DNA of 13,609 nucleotides, from contig JAIRYH010000067.1 in NCBI GenBank assembly GCA_031267855.1, forward strand, positions 1 through 13,609, in the 5' to 3' direction. Both the position numbers and the translations under genes were made by a program. The notes under the pieces were generated by a model. It ran no database searches. It was not told the origin of the DNA and saw nothing but the letters and a program-made list of their open reading frames with translations. This DNA comes from Prevotellaceae bacterium (GTDB lineage: Bacteria > Bacteroidota > Bacteroidia > Bacteroidales > UBA932). This document shows, in pieces, positions 1 through 9,737 of this stretch (within the stretch, counting starts at the first letter, position 1; every line of letters starts with the position of its first letter).

Positions 1-42
1 GTGCGGCGTTCCGCGCCCCGAAAAACCTTATTTTCTTAAATA

Positions 43-193
43 AACCTTAGTAGAAGGGGGCATTGCCCATAATATAAAACCTTATTACCTTATTCCTTTT
101 TAAACCGGCATTCGTTCCGTGCAGCGTCACCGGTTTTTATATTGTCTGCAACCCGCGCGGGTGGGTGGTTGCGGCGTCCCTTCTACTAAGGTT
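43..193. repeat. Perfect 16-bp inverted repeat flanking a 119-bp core
   Basis: AACCTTAGTAGAAGGG at 43-58 is repeated exactly as its reverse complement at 178-193. The 119 bp between them contain a hairpin (102-138), a second GC-rich hairpin (GCAACC 148-153 with GGTTGC 167-172) and two tandem copies of ACCTTATT near 78-95. There is no ORF in the core. The form fits a small non-autonomous element or an invertible segment, but no TAnnTTTG promoter box was seen in the core on either strand, which weakens the invertible-promoter reading. The inverted repeat is certain; its nature is inference. Confidence 0.6.
102..138 (+). terminator. Putative hairpin terminator
   Basis: AAACCGG (102-108) pairs with CCGGTTT (130-136), followed by further T residues to 138. 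The loop of 21 nt is long for an intrinsic terminator. It could end transcription from a gene left of the window; the A/T runs on both sides would also allow action on the minus strand. Confidence 0.4.
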
Positions 194-253
194 GCTGTAG
201 TTGATGATGAGATGATGCTCCGGCCAACGTTCAACTGTAATGCTGCGTCAGCC

Positions 254-281
254 AATTCCTAATTCCTAATTCTTAATTTTT
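254..281 (+). repeat. 7-bp tandem repeat AATTCCT, four copies
   Basis: Two exact copies of AATTCCT (254-260, 261-267) are followed by AATTCTT (268-274) and AATTTTT (275-281). The array ends 3 bp before a TAnnTTTG box, so it covers the place where the upstream (-33) promoter element would lie. Confidence 0.75.
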
Positions 282-284
282 CAT

Positions 285-292
285 TACTTTTG
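285..292 (+). promoter_or_regulatory. Candidate Bacteroidota -7 box before the M28 gene
   Basis: TACTTTTG matches the TAnnTTTG consensus. The expected start site is near 298, leaving a leader of only a few bases before the ATG at 304. No TTTG or TTG element was seen about 20 bp upstream, where the 7-bp repeats lie, so this is a half match. Confidence 0.4.
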
Positions 293-303
293 CATACCGT
301 ATT

Positions 304-3305
<3,002 letters not shown>

Positions 3306-3320
3306 TTAATGAATAGCCGG

Positions 3321-3460
3321 CGCCTGCGGAATTTCCGCAACCTTGCCCGAGGGCTCGGGGACGCCTGCGGAATTTCCGCAACCTTGCCCGAGGGCTCGGG
3401 GACGCTTGCGGAATTTCCGCAACCCTGTCGCAGGGCTACGGGACGGTTGCGGAATTTTCG
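3321..3460 (+). repeat. 41-bp tandem repeat, three copies plus a partial fourth
   Basis: Units start at 3321, 3362, 3403 and 3444, a strict 41-bp period. Units 1 and 2 are identical. Each of the first three units carries the palindrome TGCGGAATTTCCGCA (3325-3339, 3366-3380, 3407-3421). Each also carries a second hairpin: CCCGAG/CTCGGG in units 1 and 2, and a different stem, CCCTG/CAGGG (3423-3427/3431-3435), in unit 3. Since 41 is not a multiple of 3, the array does not encode a protein repeat. It starts 15 bp after the ligA stop codon. Confidence 0.92.
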
Positions 3461-3479
3461 ACTTTCGACATGCGAGCTG

Positions 3480-3514
3480 TCGCATGTCGCTTATCGCAAG
3501 TCGCAAATCGCATG
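3480..3514 (+). repeat. 7-bp tandem repeat TCGCNNN, five copies
   Basis: TCGCATG, TCGCTTA, TCGCAAG, TCGCAAA and TCGCATG follow one another without gaps. Two related heptamers (TCGACTT 3458-3464, TCGACAT 3465-3471) precede them. CATGCGA (3469-3475) and TCGCATG (3480-3486) also form a hairpin with a GCTG loop. Confidence 0.75.
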
Positions 3515-3527
3515 CCTGTCCCGTAAA

Positions 3528-3558
3528 AAAAACCGCGCAGGAGCACTGCACGGTTTTT
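3528..3558. terminator. Bidirectional intrinsic terminator between converging genes
   Basis: AAACCGCGCAG (3530-3540) pairs with CTGCACGGTTT (3546-3556) around a GAGCA loop with one mismatch (C3536-A3550). A run of A (3525-3532) on one side and of T (3554-3558) on the other gives a U tract in both directions. It can end transcripts from ligA (+) and from the FISUMP lipoprotein gene (-), whose stop codon is at 3578. Confidence 0.8.
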
Positions 3559-3577
3559 AAAGACTGGATGGATGGGA

Positions 3578-6058
3578 TTATTGGTGTATGCAACGAACGG
3601 GAAGGATATACTTGCCTGTGTCTGTCGCTTGAGCAGGAGAATTACCAACCCAGATACGTGCATACCCATTCGTTGTAGAAGACCACATATAAGCTCCCTC
3701 TTCACCGGTCTGAAACGCGTTCGATGCATTATAATAATGCGTATTGGTTGCCGAGAACCCCCACAAGTCGGTACCGGAGCCATAGCTGCATAAAGCCGTT
3801 CCGTCACTGCTCGTTCCGGTTGCGTTAAACAGTCCCGTCCATTGACTGCTGCTCGGAATAGTCCATCCCGACGGACAGGCGCTGGATGTTGCATTGTTTT
3901 GAATGTAGTAGGCAACGCCATCTTGTACCTGGGTGCTGGTACCTAATTTACTGTTTTCCGCAAACCACCAGTTATACCCGCTCGACGGCTCAGTGGTCGG
4001 CAGCCGCACAATACGGTAGTTTTGCGCTCCTGCCGTTATATATGCCTGATAGTAGGCGGTGTTGCCGGTGGTGATTTCCTTACATTCGTGGGTGGCGTCT
4101 ATCAGCAGGTCGGCGCCGCTGTAGGGGCAGTCAACAACAAAGATATTGTAGCTGACGGTTTGCAGCGTGCAGGCGCCTTTGACGGCTTTTACCGTCAGGG
4201 TGTATGTTCCGGGAGATAATGCGCTGATTTGTGCATCCGACGACTGTATGGTATGATTGTTAACCGCCGTAGTCCGCTCGTACTGCCCGCCGATGTTCCA
4301 TGTATAGCTGTCTGCCGGGGCCGTTCCGCCGTTATAGTTTGCGACCAGCAGCAAATCCTGCGCTTTATTGAAATAAATATCGCCCGACACTTTTCCCTGC
4401 ACATTTGCCGTCAGCACGCCCGCCGGCGGCTGGCAGTTTACGCTCAGTCCCGGCAGCGACCGTGCATCCGGGCAATAGCCCGGCTGGGTAATCGTAACCG
4501 TTGCGCCAAAAGCGGCAGTAGGCGTAGCGGGCGCGGAGGTCGTCCATTGCAGCCCTGTTCCGGCGTCGCTGTTGTTTAATCCGTCGCCGGTCGCCTGCCA
4601 TGTGTAGGTAGCGTTCGCGCCGTTGTTCGGGTCGCCAATCACCGGCGCGGTGAAAATGACGCTGGCGCCCGTGTAGATCGTGCTGCCGCCGCCCGAAGTA
4701 TAGGTTATTTTCGGCACGGCTTCCGCATATCCGAACGGGAAGCAGCGGATGCCTGCCGGCAGGACGGTTTCCCGGTCGGCATAGCCGGCGGCTTTTGCCG
4801 TCAGCTTTACGTCCACCAGGTCGCCTATCACTGCGTTGGGGTTGATGAGCGTTGCGGTATAGTTTATGCTGCTGCCGGTGCCGGCAGTCTGCGACGAGTT
4901 GGTTCTGTTGGTAATTGTCCACTCATACGTTACGCCTTCCGGCGGGCTGGTCATGCTTGCCGCAAACTGTATGGTGGAAGCCGGCAGGAAGCAGAGCATG
5001 TTGTCAATGGTGCGCGTTATGCCGTTGGGCACAATCGCCGGCGTGCCGCTCATGGCTGTTTTCTGCACGTTCACCGGCCTGTTGGCAGGTTTGTCGGCAT
5101 AGCCGTTTGCCTTGACGGTAACGGCTACGGTGCCGGCGCCTTCTGCCGTTCCGATATTCGCCGTCCATGTGTTTTCGGCGGTTGTGGCATTCGCCGGAGT
5201 GCCGTTGTGCGGCGTCCATGTCCACGCGTATTCTGTGCCGTCGGGCAGTCCGGTCAAGCCGTTTACGCGGAACTGCACCTGCGATCCGGGACGGAACGAG
5301 CCGTCGGCATTGGCTGCCGGGGTGCTGTTTACGGCAACGATCGCCGGCGTGCCGGTCAGCACGCCTTTCCTGATGGAAACCGTTTTTTGCAGCGTTGCAT
5401 CGGCATAGCCGCCGGCCTTGACGGTAACGGCTATGGCGCCGTCGCCTTCTCCTCCCCCGGTGTTCGCATTTGTCCACGGATTGGCTGCAGAGTTGGCGGG
5501 GCTGCCGGCGGGCGGCGTCCATGTCCATGCGTACTGTACGCCGGCGGGCAGTCCGGTCAGGCCGGTCGCCTGAAATGCTGCCGAAGAGCCGGGACGGAGC
5601 GAGCCGTCGGCATTGGCAGCCGTGCCGGTAACGCCTATTTGCAGGGACCCTGCAAAGGTGGCAGGCTTCACGTTAAATGTCTGTTCTACGCTTGCCCGGT
5701 CGGCGTAGCCGGCGGCTTTTGCCGTAACCGTAACTTTATAAACGTCCATTGCCGTAACCGTTGCGGGTATGGCAAAATCCAGCGTCTTCCCCTGGTTGGG
5801 GGGAATGTTGGGGTGGAACGTCTGGGCTGTGGTGTTGTTCTGCTGTACGGTCCATTCGTAGGTAACGCCGGTGGCGGGATTTGTGACGCCGCTCACGCTG
5901 AACGTGACGTTCGACGCGGGGCGCAGGGAGTTGTCGGCATTTACGCCGTCGCCGGTGGCCTGCACGGTCAGGTCGCCCGTCATGGGCGGCCTGGTAACGG
6001 TAAACGTCCGCGTTCCCGTCAAATCGGCATAGCCGTTGGCTTTTGCCGTAATCTTCAC
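3578..6058 (-). CDS. C-terminal part of the giant FISUMP surface lipoprotein (behind the amber codon)
   Basis: This 826-codon open frame continues, in the same frame, the gene at 6092-9100. The 11 codons between the TAG (6092-6094) and the first possible start (GTG at 6058) also encode the expected repeat sequence, so this is the second half of one interrupted gene and not an independent one. It holds the end of module 10 and modules 11 to about 16 of the Ig/PKD-like array (typical landmarks LRPGS, TYEW, VTVTAKAAGYAD), then a FISUMP-type C-terminal domain of about 183 residues starting at CPYSGADLLID. Its hallmarks are NYRIVRL, WWFAENSKLG, ACPSGWTIPSSSQW, WSST and LPVRCI. On its own it has no signal peptide, so re-initiation product would not reach the surface. 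The GTG start is only the first available codon and is doubtful. Confidence 0.75.
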   Translation of the reverse strand: MKITAKANGYADLTGTRTFTVTRPPMTGDLTVQATGDGVNADNSLRPASNVTFSVSGVTNPATGVTYEWTVQQNNTTAQTFHPNIPPNQGKTLDFAIPATVTAMDVYKVTVTAKAAGYADRASVEQTFNVKPATFAGSLQIGVTGTAANADGSLRPGSSAAFQATGLTGLPAGVQYAWTWTPPAGSPANSAANPWTNANTGGGEGDGAIAVTVKAGGYADATLQKTVSIRKGVLTGTPAIVAVNSTPAANADGSFRPGSQVQFRVNGLTGLPDGTEYAWTWTPHNGTPANATTAENTWTANIGTAEGAGTVAVTVKANGYADKPANRPVNVQKTAMSGTPAIVPNGITRTIDNMLCFLPASTIQFAASMTSPPEGVTYEWTITNRTNSSQTAGTGSSINYTATLINPNAVIGDLVDVKLTAKAAGYADRETVLPAGIRCFPFGYAEAVPKITYTSGGGSTIYTGASVIFTAPVIGDPNNGANATYTWQATGDGLNNSDAGTGLQWTTSAPATPTAAFGATVTITQPGYCPDARSLPGLSVNCQPPAGVLTANVQGKVSGDIYFNKAQDLLLVANYNGGTAPADSYTWNIGGQYERTTAVNNHTIQSSDAQISALSPGTYTLTVKAVKGACTLQTVSYNIFVVDCPYSGADLLIDATHECKEITTGNTAYYQAYITAGAQNYRIVRLPTTEPSSGYNWWFAENSKLGTSTQVQDGVAYYIQNNATSSACPSGWTIPSSSQWTGLFNATGTSSDGTALCSYGSGTDLWGFSATNTHYYNASNAFQTGEEGAYMWSSTTNGYARIWVGNSPAQATDTGKYILPVRCIHQ

Positions 6059-6287
6059 GGTGTAGCTGCCGGTAACGGCCGGCGGTAGGGCCTAGGGCAG
6101 CGCCACGCCGTTGCCGGAGAATGTCGCGGCCGGGCCGGCGCCGGGTTGCAGCGTCCAGTCATACGTCACGCCGGTGGCGGGGTTCGTAACGCCGTTCACC
6201 CTGAACGTAACGTTCGCCGCGGGGCGCAGGGAGTTGTCGGCATTTACGCCGTCGCCGGTGGCCCGCACGGTCAGGTTGCCCGCCATC
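5881..6287 (-). repeat. Near-identical 303-bp tandem modules inside the lipoprotein gene
   Basis: The segment 5881-5983 matches 6184-6286 at 94 of 103 positions by eye, with a spacing of exactly 303 bp (101 codons). They are the starts of Ig-like modules 11 and 10. Module 9 (around 6480-6595) is also similar. The other modules are far more diverged, so these copies are recent duplicates or have been homogenised. Confidence 0.8.
6092..6094 (-). other. In-frame amber (TAG) codon within the lipoprotein reading frame
   Basis: Reading the minus strand, module 10 runs NGVALP, TAG, ALPPAVTGSYTV. Aligned without gaps to module 11 (TLDFAIPATVT), the TAG takes the place of a Phe codon. The frame is open for 1002 codons before it and 837 after it. 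ligA ends properly in TAG, so the codon is not reassigned in this genome. Confidence 0.9.
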
Positions 6288-9100
6288 GCCGAGGCGTTTA
6301 CGGTAAATGTCCGCGCCGCGCCTGCCAGAACGGAGTAGCCGCCGGCGCTTGCCGTAACCTGCACGATGTAGCTGCCGGTAACGGTTGACGCCGGTATCGG
6401 GAAGTCCAGCGTCGTGCCGTTGTCGGTAAATGTTTGTGCCGCATCGGCGTTATATTTCACCATCCAGTCGTATTTCACGCCGGTGGCGGGGCTCGTCACG
6501 CCGTTCACGAGGAACGTAACGTTCGCTGCCGGGCGCAGGGTATTGCCCGATACGCCGTCGCCGGAGGCCTGCACGGTCAGGTCGCCTGTCATTGCCGGCG
6601 CTTTCACGATAATGACCTTGAACCGGGTTTGGGATTCGTAGCCGTAGGATGCTACCGTTACTTTCACCGTATGGTGGCCTTCGGCGCCGGCGGTTATTTT
6701 CCACGTGGGGTCGTTGGTCTTCGTGGCGGTGGAGGCAGGCACGGCGTCGCCGGGTTCCCATTCCCATTTATAGGTAAGGTTGTTGCCGGGGTAGCTGATG
6801 CCCGCCGCTTCAAAGCTTATTTCCATGCCCGGGCGGATGGTGTCCGGCACGGAGCCGGAGCGCCCGTTTACTTTAATGTCCAGCGTGCCGGTCATGTCCG
6901 CCGCCTTTACGACTACCGGTTTTTCCGTAACATAATCCTTGTAGCCGGCGGCTTTTGCCGTTACAACGAGGGTGTAGTTGCCTCCGGCAGCATTGCCGGG
7001 TATCGAAACATCCCATGTCGCGCCGGTGGCGGTAGCCGGCGAAGTAAGGGCGGTATTTTTCCATGCCCATTCGTACGTTACGGCGGCGGGGGAGGTTATT
7101 CCTTCTGCCGTGAACAGTACCGGCGCGCCCGGGCGCACCGTGATTTTGTCTGCCGCATCGGCTACTTCATCGTCGTTGCCGGTGGCGCGTATCCGCAGGC
7201 TGCCCGACATCGCGGTCTGGTCGATGACAAATTCTTTGGTTATGGTCAGCGGATTGTATCCGACCGCCTCTACCGTCAAGCCGGCCGTATATCTGTCGGT
7301 CGTTGCGCCGGGCGCCACAACCGTCCAGGTGTTGTCGGGCGAAGTGGTAATTGCCGTTGCCGCCGGCGCGGGGTCGTTGGTTTTCCGCCAGTCCCACCGG
7401 TATGTTAAGCCGGTAGCGGGAGCGGTTATGCCTTCCGCCGTAAAGGTTACGTCGGATCCGGGACGCAGCGTGTTTTTCCCTTCGCTGTTGGTGCCGGTGC
7501 CGCTGCCGCTTGCATGAAGCTGCAACGTGCCGGTCATCATTTCTTTCTTCACCGTGCCGGTGAGGGTGTACTGCTCCTGCGTGTAGCCGGTAGCCGAAGC
7601 AATGACCTGTATGGTATAGGAGTCGCCGTGCGTCGCAGCCGCCGGAACCACGAACGACCATGTGTCCTGTGCAATGGTCGGATACGGCGGCGTAATGCCG
7701 GTCAATCCGGTAACCGACCAGGCGTAGGTAATGCTCGGCACCGGCGGGTTGGCAATGCCCTTTGCCATAAACTGTACCGGCGAGCCCGGGCGGAGCGTCC
7801 GCCCGTCGACCGCCACCGCATCGCCGCTGGCTTCTATGCGCAGTTCGCCGGCCATGCGCACGGTGCCTGCCGAGATAGCCGTGTCTTTCGTTGCTGCGCA
7901 ATAGTTGATGGCGGAAGAAGCCGCTCTTGCCTTTGCCGTCAGGACATAATTACCGATGTTATTCGGCAGCGTGGCGCTCCATGTGTTGGTTGTGGTGGGG
8001 GCTGCCGGAATAGCCGGCGAAGTGCTCCATTCGTAGGTGAGGTTGGCGGGCGTGGTAATGCCGGAAGCGCTCACGGTAAGCGGCGTGCCTTGCCGGAAAG
8101 CGCCGGTGGTTTCGTCGCGCGTACCGTTCAGGGCCAGCTTCAGTTGCCCTTCCATCGGAATGCAGTCCACGATTTGCAGGACATGCGCCTTCGTTTCCGG
8201 GCAATAACCCGCAGCCCTTGCCGTAACGGTTACTTCCCGCTCGCCGTATACGGCGGAAGGCGTCAAAACGCTTACTTTCGAGGAGTCCGGCGTCAGGTAG
8301 GTGATTTGCTCAAAGCCGGGCAAGCTCCACACATACCGCACGCCGGTTGCCGGGGTTTGAATGCCGCCGGCGGTCAGGATCACCGTGCTGCCCTTGGTAA
8401 TGACATACCCCGTCGGCTCCGCTGCAAATTCCAGCGCGCCCGTCATGGGAGTACAGGTATTGGAAACGGCTTTGCTCGTATCTGCCGGGCAAAAGCGCCC
8501 CCGCGTGTCTATGGCTTCCAGGTAAACCGTGTAGGTATTCGGCGCATTGCTTATTCTGGCATGAAACTCCTTGCCCGTAAACGTCGCCGGCGTGAAGCCG
8601 CCGGAAGTAGACCAGCGGTATTCCAGCTCCTGCTCGTCGGGTACGGTAATGCCCGCGGCGGTGAACACCATCTCGTCATTCATATAGGCACTCGACAACC
8701 CCTCAATGCGCAGCGCACCGGTCATCGGATTGCAGCGCTCCAGGTCGAGCCTGACTTCATTTTTTATCACGATATCGCGATAGCCGGCTGCCCGCACGGT
8801 CAGGAATATCGGATAAATGCCGGGCGTCGCCGGTGCAACGGTGGAAAAATCGGGTCCCGAATACGTCGCCGGACTGAAATCGGGCGCGCTCCAGTTGAAT
8901 GTTAAATTTTTGTCCGGATCAATGATGCCATTGCTCACCTGGAACAAAATTTCCCTGCCGGCAACAGCCGGTTCGGGAATACTAAAATCAACCTGACCCT
9001 GCATGATTTTGGGATACCTTGAATCCCGCTCCTCTTCACAGGAAAGAAGCAGAAGAATACCTATACAAAGAATATTCTTCCATAAGTTATATTTTTTCAT
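6092..9100 (-). CDS. Surface lipoprotein with Ig/PKD-like repeats, N-terminal part up to an amber codon
   Basis: Predicted surface-anchored lipoprotein, the first 1002 codons of an 1840-codon gene. Residues 1-20 form a type II signal sequence with lipobox LLSC (C21). The EEE run after the cysteine resembles the export signal of Bacteroidota surface lipoproteins. From about residue 33 come ten modules of roughly 93-108 residues, each starting M(T/S/A)G(T/D/A)L and containing a G(I/V)xxPAxxxxYxW core and a VTAxAxGY strand. They look like Ig/PKD-like beta-sandwiches, a rigid stalk in known surface proteins. Modules 1-4 are more diverged and have Cys near their boundaries; 9-11 are near copies. 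The frame stops inside module 10. The intact protein would end in a FISUMP tip, so its likely role is adhesion or ligand binding, but no ligand can be inferred. The ATG at 9100 is well placed: a good promoter lies about 37 bp upstream. Confidence 0.85.
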   Translation of the reverse strand: MKKYNLWKNILCIGILLLLSCEEERDSRYPKIMQGQVDFSIPEPAVAGREILFQVSNGIIDPDKNLTFNWSAPDFSPATYSGPDFSTVAPATPGIYPIFLTVRAAGYRDIVIKNEVRLDLERCNPMTGALRIEGLSSAYMNDEMVFTAAGITVPDEQELEYRWSTSGGFTPATFTGKEFHARISNAPNTYTVYLEAIDTRGRFCPADTSKAVSNTCTPMTGALEFAAEPTGYVITKGSTVILTAGGIQTPATGVRYVWSLPGFEQITYLTPDSSKVSVLTPSAVYGEREVTVTARAAGYCPETKAHVLQIVDCIPMEGQLKLALNGTRDETTGAFRQGTPLTVSASGITTPANLTYEWSTSPAIPAAPTTTNTWSATLPNNIGNYVLTAKARAASSAINYCAATKDTAISAGTVRMAGELRIEASGDAVAVDGRTLRPGSPVQFMAKGIANPPVPSITYAWSVTGLTGITPPYPTIAQDTWSFVVPAAATHGDSYTIQVIASATGYTQEQYTLTGTVKKEMMTGTLQLHASGSGTGTNSEGKNTLRPGSDVTFTAEGITAPATGLTYRWDWRKTNDPAPAATAITTSPDNTWTVVAPGATTDRYTAGLTVEAVGYNPLTITKEFVIDQTAMSGSLRIRATGNDDEVADAADKITVRPGAPVLFTAEGITSPAAVTYEWAWKNTALTSPATATGATWDVSIPGNAAGGNYTLVVTAKAAGYKDYVTEKPVVVKAADMTGTLDIKVNGRSGSVPDTIRPGMEISFEAAGISYPGNNLTYKWEWEPGDAVPASTATKTNDPTWKITAGAEGHHTVKVTVASYGYESQTRFKVIIVKAPAMTGDLTVQASGDGVSGNTLRPAANVTFLVNGVTSPATGVKYDWMVKYNADAAQTFTDNGTTLDFPIPASTVTGSYIVQVTASAGGYSVLAGAARTFTVNASAMAGNLTVRATGDGVNADNSLRPAANVTFRVNGVTNPATGVTYDWTLQPGAGPAATFSGNGVALP

Positions 9101-9136
9101 ACGATAAAGAAATAAGGACTTGATTTATACAGCGAA

Positions 9137-9168
9137 CAAAGGTACTATTGTTTTTTTAAACATACAAA
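9137..9168 (-). promoter_or_regulatory. Bacteroidota-type promoter of the lipoprotein gene
   Basis: On the minus strand TTTG (9168-9165) is followed after 20 nt by TACCTTTG (9144-9137). This fits the Bacteroidota pattern of a -33 TTTG and a -7 TAnnTTTG. The start site should lie near 9130, giving a leader of about 30 nt before the ATG at 9100. It is the best promoter match in the window. Confidence 0.7.
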
Positions 9169-9311
9169 TAATTTTACAGGAAACCAGCCGGCAACACCTA
9201 AATTGTTGGAATAATCGTAAAACATCATCCTTAAAAATAAGTAATTATAAAATCAGAGAAGTAAGACATAAGAAACGCTAAATGCGACACAATGATTGAG
9301 AATAAACCCCT

Positions 9312-9319
9312 TACCTTTG
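9312..9319 (+). promoter_or_regulatory. Candidate -7 box for the small RNA or leader
   Basis: TACCTTTG matches TAnnTTTG. The nearest TTG (9296-9298) is only 13 nt upstream, so the -33 element is weak. Transcription would start near 9326 and run into the hairpins below. Confidence 0.4.
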
Positions 9320-9325
9320 CATCGA

Positions 9326-9424
9326 ATTCAAGGATCATCTGATTCTCTCAGATTTTCTACTAACCAATCCTTTCATTCATAACTTTGTTCACGATCCTTG
9401 CCCTCCGGGGCAAGGATTTCTTTT
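9326..9424 (+). ncRNA. Candidate small RNA or structured leader
   Basis: Between a TAnnTTTG box and an intrinsic terminator lies about 100 nt with a first hairpin ATCTGA (9337-9342)/TCAGAT (9348-9353) and a terminal hairpin at 9394-9417. No long ORF occupies it. It may be a free small RNA or an attenuator leader for the tiny ORF at 9433. Unnamed promoter-to-terminator RNAs are known in Bacteroidales, but I cannot assign this to any family. Ends are estimates. Confidence 0.35.
9394..9424 (+). terminator. Strong intrinsic terminator
   Basis: ATCCTTGCCC (9394-9403) pairs perfectly with GGGCAAGGAT (9408-9417) around a TCCG loop, followed by TTCTTTT. The U-rich tail is present only on the plus strand, which sets the direction. 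Confidence 0.65.
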
Positions 9425-9432
9425 GGGGGTAT

Positions 9433-9540
9433 ATGGAACCAATACATGGGAAATTTCGTGCGTGCTCGCCGACCCGCAAAGCCCTGAAAGAGAACAGGCC
9501 ATTACAAGTGACTTTGTTGCCGCTGGGGCCATCAAAGTAA
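9433..9540 (+). CDS. Tiny basic ORF of 35 residues, unknown function
   Basis: ATG at 9433 to TAA at 9538-9540 encodes 35 residues beginning MEPIHGKFRACSPTRK and ending ALKENRPLQVTLLPLGPSK. It is basic, has no signal or membrane segment, and resembles short hypothetical ORFs I recall from Bacteroidales, which I cannot verify here. It begins 9 bp after the U tract of the hairpin at 9394-9417, so its expression may depend on read-through. A 71-codon ORF on the opposite strand (9360-9575) covers the same DNA, so the conserved strand is not certain. The alternative is that the DNA is part of an RNA gene. Confidence 0.4.
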   Translation: MEPIHGKFRACSPTRKALKENRPLQVTLLPLGPSK

Positions 9541-9605
9541 GTTAATGTTTTATGCAACTTTGAAAAAGACAACATACCGTTTTGACCACCGTTGCAACAA
9601 AGTCA
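9509..9605. repeat. 12-bp perfect inverted repeat
   Basis: TGACTTTGTTGC (9509-9520) recurs as GCAACAAAGTCA (9594-9605), 73 bp apart. The left arm lies in the end of the tiny ORF, the right arm beyond it. Its meaning is unknown. Confidence 0.55.
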
Positions 9606-9634
9606 TTCTTCGGGGAACTCCCCAAAAGTATATG

Positions 9635-9672
9635 AACCGTAGTGCCGGCGACCGGAAACATTCCGCACGGTT
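9635..9672 (-). other. Imperfect hairpin downstream of the second FISUMP gene
   Basis: AACCGT (9635-9640) pairs with ACGGTT (9667-9672), and GGAA/TTCC (9654-9657/9661-9664) form an inner stem. It lies 66 bp after the minus-strand stop codon at 9738 and could help end or stabilise that transcript, but it has no U tract. Confidence 0.25.
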
Positions 9673-9737
9673 AATAAGATGCAGCAATATAAGGATACGA
9701 TTTTTTTGCTTCCATATGACTATATTATTTGGAAAAA

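Noticed and set aside
3321..3460. CRISPR array
   Set aside because: The units are contiguous with no unique spacers, and no cas gene is present.
3309..3678. Short ORFs (83 and 111 codons) over the 41-bp repeats
   Set aside because: The 41-bp period shifts frame in every unit, and the frames run through the terminator; no protein signal.
6092..6094. TAG recoded as an amino acid genome-wide
   Set aside because: ligA ends in TAG exactly after its BRCT domain, so TAG works as a normal stop in this genome.
5207..8905. Long plus-strand ORFs (5207-6088, 6434-7408, 7514-8905) opposite the repeat lipoprotein
   Set aside because: Antisense frames kept open by the repeat codon pattern; Arg/Gly/Cys-rich with no recognisable domain.
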